Positions 57,120-64,000 of a DNA stretch of 64,000 bases are shown in pieces; position 1 is the first letter of the stretch, and every line of letters starts with the position of its first letter. A program made the position numbers and the translations under genes. This DNA is from Pseudomonadales bacterium (GTDB lineage: Bacteria > Pseudomonadota > Gammaproteobacteria > Pseudomonadales > Azotimanducaceae), in the NCBI GenBank assembly GCA_012103505.1, contig WLWP01000001.1:4278001-4342000 (forward strand), read 5' to 3'. A model generated the notes under the pieces. The model did no database searches and was not told where the DNA came from. It saw nothing but the letters and a program-made list of their open reading frames with translations.

Positions 57120-57578
57120 ATGTTTCGAGGTATATCCAACGCTAGCCTAGACGCCAAAGGGCGCATGGCGCTACCGGCGCGCAATCGCGAAGCAGTGGTT
57201 GCGCTGTCCGAAGGCAAAGTGGTGGTCACGATTGATATGCGTGAGCGGTGCTTATTGCTCTACCCGCTCCAGGAATGGGAGGTTGTCCAGCGGAAGCTCG
57301 AAGCACTTTCCAATATCAATGCAGAGGCCAGGTTGTTACAGCGGCTACTGATCGGTCATGCCACGGATCTTGAGCTCGACGGTTCTGGGAGAATCCTGCT
57401 GCCAAGCTTGCTGCGTGACTATGCGGCACTCTCGAAGAAGCTGGTCTTGGTTGGGCAGGGCAACAAAATCGAGATTTGGGCTCATGACACTTGGCAGGAG
57501 TCTATGGATTCTTGGTTAGGTAAAGATAGATCGGATTTGTTAGAGAACGGGGATGCGTTCACTGGACTATCTGTTTAG
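57120..57578 (+). CDS. mraZ: Transcriptional regulator MraZ
   Basis: A 152-residue AbrB-like protein with two SpoVT/AbrB-type DNA-binding domains. The first starts FRGISNASLDAKGRMALPARNR, the second LELDGSGRILLPSLLRDYA; each has the DxxGR core. It represses its own operon. The stop overlaps rsmH (TAGTG). Confidence 0.96.
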   Translation: MFRGISNASLDAKGRMALPARNREAVVALSEGKVVVTIDMRERCLLLYPLQEWEVVQRKLEALSNINAEARLLQRLLIGHATDLELDGSGRILLPSLLRDYAALSKKLVLVGQGNKIEIWAHDTWQESMDSWLGKDRSDLLENGDAFTGLSV

Positions 57579-58555
57579 TGGCGCCCTCTACAGATCAATC
57601 CATGCCTGGACATCATGCCCCGGTCATGGCTACGGAGGTGGTGGAAAAACTATTGCATCTTCCTGATGGCACATACATTGATGCAACCTTTGGGCGTGGT
57701 GGGCATAGCCGCGCCTTGTTGTCAGGTATGTCGGCCACTGCCCGTTTGATTGGGATCGATAGAGACCAAGATGCGCATGCGGCAGGTGTCTTACTTGGTC
57801 AAGCAGATGACCGCTTTGACATCGTCCGGGGCCGTTTTTCCGAAATTAAAGTGCTAGCCGCCCAAATCGGTATCACAGCGGTGGAGGGCGTCCTCATGGA
57901 TATAGGTGTGAGTTCACCGCAGCTCGATGATCCGAGTCGTGGCTTTAGTTTTCGTGCTGACGGACCGTTGGATATGCGCATGGATCAAAGCCAGGCCCTG
58001 AGTGCAGCTGAATGGCTGAATAGCGCTGAACGGGATGAGATCGCACAGGTATTGCGAGAACATGGCGAAGAGCGATTTGCAGGCCGGATCGCGACTCAAA
58101 TCGTTAGGCAGCGTCCAATAGCGACAACAACTGAACTTGCTGAAATCATAGCGGCAGCGGTCCCACCGCCCAAGCGGCGTACGAAAGGACAGCTAAGCAC
58201 AAAGCATCCAGCGACCAAGTCTTTTCAAGCGATCCGCATTTTCGTTAATCAAGAGCGGTCAGAGCTCGAATTAGGCTTGGACGCAGCGTGGTCTTTGCTG
58301 AGTGCAGGAGGTCGCCTGGGGATAATCACGTTTCATTCGTTGGAAGATCGGGTCGTCAAACAGCGCTTTAAACAACTCTCTGAGCCACCCCAACTGCCGA
58401 GACGGCTGCCGGTGCGAGCAATAGATGCGCAGCCTGAGGGCCGGTTGGTAGGCAAGGCGATGCGGGCGGGGGCAAAAGAGGTGAGTAACAATCCACGCGC
58501 GCGGAGCGCCATGTTTCGCGTTATAGAGAAGCTTGCAGGTAGCGATGGTGGCTAG
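57578..58555 (+). CDS. rsmH: 16S rRNA (cytosine-1402-N4)-methyltransferase RsmH
   Basis: A 325-residue enzyme (MraW) that methylates N4 of C1402, the same base RsmI modifies on its ribose. The SAM site ATFGRGGHSRALL, GVLMDIGVSSPQLDDPSRGFSF and ITFHSLEDRVVKQRF are typical. I use the GTG overlapping the mraZ stop; the ATG at 57602 (MPGHHAPVMATE) is closer to the E. coli start and equally possible. Confidence 0.95.
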   Translation: MAPSTDQSMPGHHAPVMATEVVEKLLHLPDGTYIDATFGRGGHSRALLSGMSATARLIGIDRDQDAHAAGVLLGQADDRFDIVRGRFSEIKVLAAQIGITAVEGVLMDIGVSSPQLDDPSRGFSFRADGPLDMRMDQSQALSAAEWLNSAERDEIAQVLREHGEERFAGRIATQIVRQRPIATTTELAEIIAAAVPPPKRRTKGQLSTKHPATKSFQAIRIFVNQERSELELGLDAAWSLLSAGGRLGIITFHSLEDRVVKQRFKQLSEPPQLPRRLPVRAIDAQPEGRLVGKAMRAGAKEVSNNPRARSAMFRVIEKLAGSDGG

Positions 58556-58874
58556 AGCTAAAACGCCAAAAAACAAAGGCAAAAAGCGAGCGCAAGGCTC
58601 TCCGGTTCGACCCATATGGGGCGTTTGCGTTTTGTCTTTGGCGATCTTAATCGTGATTGGCGGTCTCAATGTGGTTGAGTCTGCTGCCGAAACCCGTGAC
58701 CTGTATCAATCCCTTGGCGAAGTACAACGACAGCATGACCATCTTCTGGAAGAGCACAGCCGTTTGAGCATCGAACGAGGCACGATGTCGAGCCTACAGA
58801 AAATTGAGACCGTGGCGCTCGAAAAGTTGGAAATGGTGTTCCCGCTCGAGATCGAGCAGGTGACTGATGGGTAG
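58545..58874 (+). CDS. ftsL: Cell division protein FtsL
   Basis: A 109-residue bitopic protein: a basic cytosolic N-terminus, one membrane helix (about 27-45) and a periplasmic leucine-zipper coiled coil. It joins FtsB and FtsQ and activates FtsWI. The ATG at 58545 follows AGGT and overlaps the rsmH end by 11 bases. Confidence 0.93.
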   Translation: MVARAKTPKNKGKKRAQGSPVRPIWGVCVLSLAILIVIGGLNVVESAAETRDLYQSLGEVQRQHDHLLEEHSRLSIERGTMSSLQKIETVALEKLEMVFPLEIEQVTDG

Positions 58875-60543
58875 TTGGCGCCATTACATTGTCGTGGTTT
58901 TCTTTATTGCTAGTGTTATCGGGCTATGTGGACGTGTCGTTTTCCTAAGTGTCACAGAACGAGATTTCTTACAGGAACAAGGCGATGCACGCTCTGTAAG
59001 AACCGAGACTATCCCTGCGATGCGCGGTGTCATAGCGGACCGCAGAGGTGAGCCGTTGGCGATTAGTACTCCGGTGTACGGCGTTTGGACTGATCCAAGT
59101 CGCGCGCAGCTAGACAAGACTCAAATTGCAGCACTTGGTGATGCTATTGGCGTTGCTGCTAATCGTATATCAGAGCGTCTTGCTGCTTATGAAGGTAAAG
59201 AATTTGTGTACCTCAAGCGACGGCTGAGCTATGACGATGCGCAACGTCTTATCGGGTTAAAGATCCCGCACGTCTATTTGCAGCCAGAGTATCGCCGCTA
59301 CTATCCGGCGGGAGAAACTACAGCGCACGTTGTCGGTCTGACTAACCTGGATGATAGTGGCATCGAAGGCATTGAAGTTGCCTTCAACGACAGTCTGCAG
59401 GGTAAGCAAGGTGGCAAGGTTGTCCTAAAGGACCGACTAGGTAACACGATTCGGGATCTAGAGTTTTTAGGTGCCCCTGTGTACGGTCATGATTTGAGTC
59501 TTTCGATCGATCTGAGTTTGCAGTTCACCGCCTACCGTGAACTGAAGTCTGCGATCGCGAGCCACAAAGCGAAATCGGGGTCGATCGTCATTGCCGATGT
59601 CGCTACCGGTGAGATTCTTGCGCTCGTTAACCAACCCTCATACAACCCAAACGCACTTGCGGATCATATGGCAGGTATGCGCAACCGCGCCGTGACTGAT
59701 GCGTACGAGCCGGGTTCGACGATAAAGCCCTTCACGACCTTGGCAGCTCTTGAGTCTGGTCGGTACGACCGCAATACACCGATCAAGACAGCGCCAGGTT
59801 ACTTCCGTATTGGTGCCAAGCTTATTCAGGATCCAGTCAATCGCGGCACGATTACGTTGACCCAAGCGGTACAGAAATCGAGCCAGGTGAGCTTTGCCAA
59901 GATCGCCTTGGATCTTGAAGACAAGGCGGTGTTTGACGTTTTGACGAGGGCTGGTCTCGGGCAATATCCGGGTACGAGGCTGCCAGGAGAGGTCGCTGGC
60001 TTCATTGATAGCAGCCAACTGAAATATCCGATTGTTCGTGCGGCGTTCGCGTATGGCTATGGACTTTCTGTAACACCCTTGCAGCTTACCCAGGCCTATC
60101 TAGCGCTGGCGAGTGGCGGCATTGCAAAGCCTTTGTCGATTCTGCGCGATGATAAAAATGAGCAAAGTGGTGAGCGCATTTACGATGCGTCACTGACTGA
60201 AGAAGTACTCATGATGATGGAGACCGTCACTGCACCTGAAGGCACCGCTGCAGGGGCTGCAGTCCCCGGTTATCGCATCGCTGGAAAAACGGGCACCGCG
60301 CGGATGGTCGGACCCTCAGGTTACGATGATGAACGGCACGCAGCCTGGTTTGCCGGGATAGCACCGGTTAGCGATCCAAGAATCGTAGCTGTTGTGCTAA
60401 TCAATGAACCCAGCGCTGGAGTGACTGGAGGAGGGGCTGTCGCAGCTCCCATATTTGCGCGTGTTGCTGAGAGAAGTCTGCCTTTACTAGGTGTTCTTCC
60501 TGATCGAACTCTAGTGGCTAGTGTCTCTGGAGGTCCAACTTAA
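58867..60543 (+). CDS. ftsI: Septal peptidoglycan transpeptidase FtsI (PBP3), altered SxN motif
   Basis: A 558-residue class B penicillin-binding protein that cross-links septal wall. One membrane helix (about 7-28), the pedestal domain with RGVIADRRGEPLA, and the transpeptidase domain are present. The nucleophile is Ser284 (STIK, 284-287) and the third motif is KTG (474-476). The second motif, normally SSN in FtsI, reads SSQ (338-340). The rest of the region follows E. coli PBP3 closely. The gene overlaps ftsL by eight bases and murE by one (TAATG). Confidence 0.96.
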   Translation: MGSWRHYIVVVFFIASVIGLCGRVVFLSVTERDFLQEQGDARSVRTETIPAMRGVIADRRGEPLAISTPVYGVWTDPSRAQLDKTQIAALGDAIGVAANRISERLAAYEGKEFVYLKRRLSYDDAQRLIGLKIPHVYLQPEYRRYYPAGETTAHVVGLTNLDDSGIEGIEVAFNDSLQGKQGGKVVLKDRLGNTIRDLEFLGAPVYGHDLSLSIDLSLQFTAYRELKSAIASHKAKSGSIVIADVATGEILALVNQPSYNPNALADHMAGMRNRAVTDAYEPGSTIKPFTTLAALESGRYDRNTPIKTAPGYFRIGAKLIQDPVNRGTITLTQAVQKSSQVSFAKIALDLEDKAVFDVLTRAGLGQYPGTRLPGEVAGFIDSSQLKYPIVRAAFAYGYGLSVTPLQLTQAYLALASGGIAKPLSILRDDKNEQSGERIYDASLTEEVLMMMETVTAPEGTAAGAAVPGYRIAGKTGTARMVGPSGYDDERHAAWFAGIAPVSDPRIVAVVLINEPSAGVTGGGAVAAPIFARVAERSLPLLGVLPDRTLVASVSGGPT

Positions 60544-61973
60544 TGATGACTTCTAGCGAATGGTTGCGTGGCGAGGCACCGTCTTTACATCTAACAGGGC
60601 TTGCAGAACACACCGCAGAAATTGAGTCGGGATATGGGTTTGTTTGTGTGACAAAAGACCCGACACAGCGTATTCGTTATGTTGCTCAAGCAGAGTCGAG
60701 TGGTGCCGCGGCGATCCTCACTGATGCGGAGTTCGCACCTATCAAGACAGAATTGCCGGTGTTTGCACTTGAGCATCTTGTGGAACAACGAGGCGAACTC
60801 GCCGCCAACTTCTATGAACATCCTAGCGCTTCTGTTCGATGTATTGGCATAACAGGAACAAACGGCAAGACTTCCGTTGCATATCACATTGCTGATCTGT
60901 TGAACCAAATGGGATGTAAGACCGGCTATATGGGGACGCTGGGCTGGGGGTTGTTGGATGACCTTAGGGATCCAGACCTAACAACGGGTAATCCAGTTGC
61001 GTTGCAAAGGCGTCTCGCGACTCTGAAAGAAGTCGGCTGCAAAGTGGTCGCGATAGAAATCAGCTCTCATGCACTAGAACAAGGACGTGCGCACGATGTT
61101 CAGATAGAACTCGCCATCTTCACAAACTTGTCTAGAGATCATCTCGATTATCACAAAACAATGAACGAGTACGCGGCGGCCAAAGCCCGTTTGTTTGTTG
61201 ATTTTCCGCTCAATGTAGCGGTGCTCAACACCGACGATAGTTTTGTGGACAAAGTACAAATACCCGATGGCATTAAGGTCATAGGCTACGGCGCGGATGG
61301 TGATTGGAGCTGGGAAACTGATGATCTGGACGGTCGCTTACAGCGTGTAACGTGGCGCACCCCAATGGGTGCGTTGACTGCAGATCTGAATGTCCCTGCG
61401 GAATATGTTTTACAGAATGTGACTGCCGCATTGATCGCTGTTACCGAAATGGGTAGCAATCTAGAAAGTTGTGCAGATGCGCTTGTACGATTGTCACACG
61501 TACCAGGTCGTATGGAAGTTGTAGACATGGGGCCGGACAACCCTTCGGTCGTTGTAGATTTTGCCCATACACCAGATGCGCTCGACAAAGTCCTAGCTGC
61601 CTGTCGTGATAAATACTCCGGGCGACTCATATGTGTTGTTGGATGTGGCGGGGATAGAGATCAAGGCAAGCGTCCCGAAATGGCTCGGGTTAGTGCCAAG
61701 CATGCTGACGACCTGTGGTTCACGTCTGATAACCCTCGCACTGAACCCCCCGCAGTGATAATTGAAGACATGCTGGCTGGACTCCCTAAGAACTGTAATG
61801 TCAATACGGTCACGGACAGGCGGGAAGCAATAACGCGAGCGGTGCAGTCTGCAGCTGTCGGCGACATTGTCTTGATTGCTGGCAAGGGCCATGAGACTTA
61901 TCAAGAAATTGAAGGTGTTCGACACCCATTTAGTGATCGAACTGTGGCGCAAAGCGTCCTGAGGGAGCGGTAG
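60543..61973 (+). CDS. murE: UDP-MurNAc-tripeptide synthetase MurE
   Basis: A 476-residue Mur ligase that adds the third residue to UDP-MurNAc-L-Ala-D-Glu. The ATP loop [10 protein letters not shown] is near residue 101, and the substrate-specifying DNPR motif ([10 protein letters not shown], near 396) points to meso-diaminopimelate. Length is close to E. coli MurE, so it is not fused to MurF. Only one base separates its stop from mraY; murF, usually next, is missing. Confidence 0.97.
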   Translation: MMTSSEWLRGEAPSLHLTGLAEHTAEIESGYGFVCVTKDPTQRIRYVAQAESSGAAAILTDAEFAPIKTELPVFALEHLVEQRGELAANFYEHPSASVRCIGITGTNGKTSVAYHIADLLNQMGCKTGYMGTLGWGLLDDLRDPDLTTGNPVALQRRLATLKEVGCKVVAIEISSHALEQGRAHDVQIELAIFTNLSRDHLDYHKTMNEYAAAKARLFVDFPLNVAVLNTDDSFVDKVQIPDGIKVIGYGADGDWSWETDDLDGRLQRVTWRTPMGALTADLNVPAEYVLQNVTAALIAVTEMGSNLESCADALVRLSHVPGRMEVVDMGPDNPSVVVDFAHTPDALDKVLAACRDKYSGRLICVVGCGGDRDQGKRPEMARVSAKHADDLWFTSDNPRTEPPAVIIEDMLAGLPKNCNVNTVTDRREAITRAVQSAAVGDIVLIAGKGHETYQEIEGVRHPFSDRTVAQSVLRER

Positions 61974-61974
61974 C

Positions 61975-63057
61975 TTGTTACTGTGGCTAACAGATTACTT
62001 GTCCCAGTACATCAGTGGGTTTGCGGTATTCCAGTACCTAACGTTCCGAACGATGGTCAGTGTAATGACCGCGCTATTTACCTCGCTAGTCATTGGTCCC
62101 TATGTGATAGACAAGCTTAGTGATCTGCAGCTAGGTCAGACAGTTCGAGAAGATGGTCCGCAGTCCCACCTTTCTAAGGCAGGCACGCCGACGATGGGTG
62201 GGGCATTGATTCTGATTGTCATACTTCTCACAACCCTTTTGTGGGGAGACCTCAGCTCGAAGCACGTTTGGATTGTGCTTCTAGTAACGATGTCTTTCGG
62301 GGTCGTCGGTTGGGCTGATGATTACTTAAAGATTACGCGTAAGAACAGTGCCGGTCTCGTTGCCCGATGGAAGTACTTTTGGCAGTCGGTCATTGGCTTG
62401 GCGGCGGCGGTATTTCTCTTTACTTCAGCCCAGCTACCCGCGGAGACGGCGCTGATAGTGCCTTTCTTCAAAGAGGTCTCACTACCCTTAGGTATTGGTT
62501 TTGTGTTGCTCAGCTATCTGATGATTGTGGGTATGAGCAACGCGGTGAATCTTACCGACGGCCTGGACGGCTTAGCGATTCTGCCCACTGTAATGGTCGG
62601 CGCAGCGCTTGGGCTGATTTCCTATGTGGCTGGCAATGTCGAATTCTCCGCCTACCTACAAATACCTTATATCCCCGGCGCAGGTGAACTTGCTGTTTTT
62701 TGCGGCGCCCTCATCGGTGCTGGTTTGGGATTCCTTTGGTTCAACACCTATCCCGCTCAGGTTTTTATGGGGGATGTTGGTGCGTTGGCATTGGGCGCCG
62801 CTCTCGGAATCGTTGCGATAATTGTGCGTCACGAAATCGTCCTGCTCATTATGGGTGGCCTATTTGTCCTCGAGACAGCCAGCGTGATTATTCAGGTCGC
62901 ATCATTTCGAATGACTGGCAAACGCATCTTTAGGATGGCACCGATTCACCACCACTTTGAATTGAAAGGTTGGCCGGAGCCAAAGGTCATTGTCAGATTT
63001 TGGATTGTTACTTTAGTCCTCGTCACTATTGGTCTCTCGACCTTGAAGTTGAGGTAG
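61975..63057 (+). CDS. mraY: Phospho-MurNAc-pentapeptide-transferase MraY
   Basis: A 360-residue membrane enzyme that makes lipid I from UDP-MurNAc-pentapeptide and undecaprenyl phosphate. Ten membrane helices and the conserved [24 protein letters not shown] and [13 protein letters not shown] motifs are present. It starts with a TTG at 61975, one base behind the murE stop, and should depend on coupled translation. Confidence 0.97.
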   Translation: MLLWLTDYLSQYISGFAVFQYLTFRTMVSVMTALFTSLVIGPYVIDKLSDLQLGQTVREDGPQSHLSKAGTPTMGGALILIVILLTTLLWGDLSSKHVWIVLLVTMSFGVVGWADDYLKITRKNSAGLVARWKYFWQSVIGLAAAVFLFTSAQLPAETALIVPFFKEVSLPLGIGFVLLSYLMIVGMSNAVNLTDGLDGLAILPTVMVGAALGLISYVAGNVEFSAYLQIPYIPGAGELAVFCGALIGAGLGFLWFNTYPAQVFMGDVGALALGAALGIVAIIVRHEIVLLIMGGLFVLETASVIIQVASFRMTGKRIFRMAPIHHHFELKGWPEPKVIVRFWIVTLVLVTIGLSTLKLR

Positions 63058-63059
63058 CG

Positions 63060-64000
63060 ATGGCTAAGCACGTGACCATACTTGGTTTTGGTGTAACGGG
63101 AGAGTCCGCGGCACGTCACTTCTTGGCGCAAGGGGCAACGGTGACAGTTGTTGATACGCGTCCAGAAAGAGCCGTGCCGCAAGATCTGGCGGCAGCCACA
63201 TATTTGTGGCGGTCGACACAGTTCCCTGCTGAACCCGCCGACATTGTCGTCGTTAGTCCTGGACTCTCGATGAATTCGTGTTTGCTGCGATCGGCACAAG
63301 CGGCTGGTGTACCTCTTCTGAGCGATATCGATGTTTTCTTAGCAGCGGCACGCGCACCTGTTATCGGGATCACTGGCACGAACGGTAAGAGCACTGTGAC
63401 CAGCTTGGTCGGCCATCTTCTTAAGGAAGCAGGGTTTCAAGTTGGTGTTGGCGGCAATCTTGGTGAGGCAGCGCTAAGCCTGTTGCGACCGGACGTAGAT
63501 TTCTATGTTTTAGAGCTTTCGAGTTTTCAATTGGAACGATCCGATGTTTCTAAGCTTGATCGTGCCGCGATACTAAACGTTACGGAAGATCATATCGATC
63601 AACATGGCTCACTCACGGCGTACGCTGATGCCAAGCGCAAAATCTACGCAGGTGCCACGCTTCGAGTGTTCAATCGCACTGACGACACAACAAAGCCTCG
63701 GGATGGAGCGGGGATCAGTTTCGCCTCAGGTCCACCTAACAATGAACTGGAATGGGGCATCGTTGATCGTGACGATGATCAGTGGATCGCCCGAGGTGAT
63801 GTGTTGCTGCAAAGAGTTGCCGACCTGCCTTTAGGTGGGCTGCACAACGCGACCAACGTCATGGCAGCGTGCGCCTTGGTTGCTGGGTTAGTTTCTGACG
63901 CTCAGATAAGTGCCGCGTTGCGAAGCTACGAAGGCCTGCCGCATAGATTTGAAACTGTCCTAGAAATCGCCGAGGTCACGTACGTTGATGACTCCAAGGC
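63060..64000 (+). CDS. murD: UDP-MurNAc-L-alanine--D-glutamate ligase MurD (partial)
   Basis: The ATG at 63060-63062 follows the mraY stop by two bases, with GAGGT just upstream. The frame runs open to the window end, about 313 codons. It has the N-terminal Rossmann region MAKHVTILGFGVTGES, the ATP loop [10 protein letters not shown] near residue 104, the ELSSFQLE block, LNVTEDHIDQHG, and GLPHRFE near the cut. The C-terminal domain lies beyond the window. Confidence 0.97.
   Translation, partial: MAKHVTILGFGVTGESAARHFLAQGATVTVVDTRPERAVPQDLAAATYLWRSTQFPAEPADIVVVSPGLSMNSCLLRSAQAAGVPLLSDIDVFLAAARAPVIGITGTNGKSTVTSLVGHLLKEAGFQVGVGGNLGEAALSLLRPDVDFYVLELSSFQLERSDVSKLDRAAILNVTEDHIDQHGSLTAYADAKRKIYAGATLRVFNRTDDTTKPRDGAGISFASGPPNNELEWGIVDRDDDQWIARGDVLLQRVADLPLGGLHNATNVMAACALVAGLVSDAQISAALRSYEGLPHRFETVLEIAEVTYVDDSK

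Overview
The window is chromosomal DNA of a gammaproteobacterium. It carries an almost unbroken run of housekeeping genes in the order familiar from Pseudomonas and relatives: gatCAB / mreBCD-maf-rng-yhdP-tldD / darP / pmbA / (mgtE) ptsO-rapZ-ptsN-hpf-rpoN-lptB-lptA-lptC-kdsC-yrbG / mlaFEDC-ibaG-murA / hisG-hisD / degS-like protease / zapE / rplM-rpsI / petABC-sspA-sspB / dolP-yraN-lpoA / rsmI / rnpB / mraZ-rsmH-ftsL-ftsI-murE-mraY-murD. An LPS transport machine, the Mla lipid system, DegS, DolP and LpoA show a double-membrane cell with an asymmetric outer membrane. petABC shows a respiratory bc1 complex. A single-chain (alpha2-type) glycyl-tRNA synthetase replaces the GlyQ/GlyS pair usual in the class. 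I cannot name the genus.

Layout. 1-11 kb is the most lineage-specific part: the end of a polysaccharide ABC exporter, an OmpA-type lipoprotein, a large predicted metzincin lipoprotein, a GcvR-like ACT protein coupled to glycyl-tRNA synthetase, a DUF6316-like protein, an SDR, a DUF1499 membrane protein, a phosphodiesterase, a thiolase with its OB-fold partner, and a CBS protein. 11-26 kb holds tRNA amidation, cell shape, RNase G, YhdP and TldD/TldE. 26-35 kb (minus strand) holds nitrogen-PTS, sigma-54 and LPS export. 35-40 kb holds Mla phospholipid transport and murA. 40-42 kb is an inserted cassette of three exported proteins (one DUF6152-like, two mutually related unknowns). 42-46 kb holds hisGD, a DegS-like protease and zapE. 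47-52 kb holds ribosomal proteins, bc1 and stringent starvation proteins. 52-57 kb holds envelope genes, rsmI, a serine hydrolase and RNase P RNA. 57-64 kb is the division and cell wall (dcw) cluster, cut off inside murD.

Most of the window serves the envelope: precursor synthesis (murA, murE, mraY, murD), septal and lateral wall machinery (ftsL, ftsI, mreBCD, lpoA), LPS export (lptABC, kdsC), lipid asymmetry (mla, yhdP, dolP) and envelope stress (degS-like). Against the syntenic template several genes are missing from their usual slots: murF, mlaB (apparently a C-terminal scrap remains), kdsD, diaA and hisC. The sequence also carries an unusual number of short tandem duplications (9-51 bp), including a perfect in-frame 50-51 bp duplication next to the TldD active site, a 27 bp one in yhdP and a 22 bp one that separates two convergent stop codons. 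These, the exported DUF6152 cassette and a changed second active-site motif in FtsI are the observations I rate most worth following.
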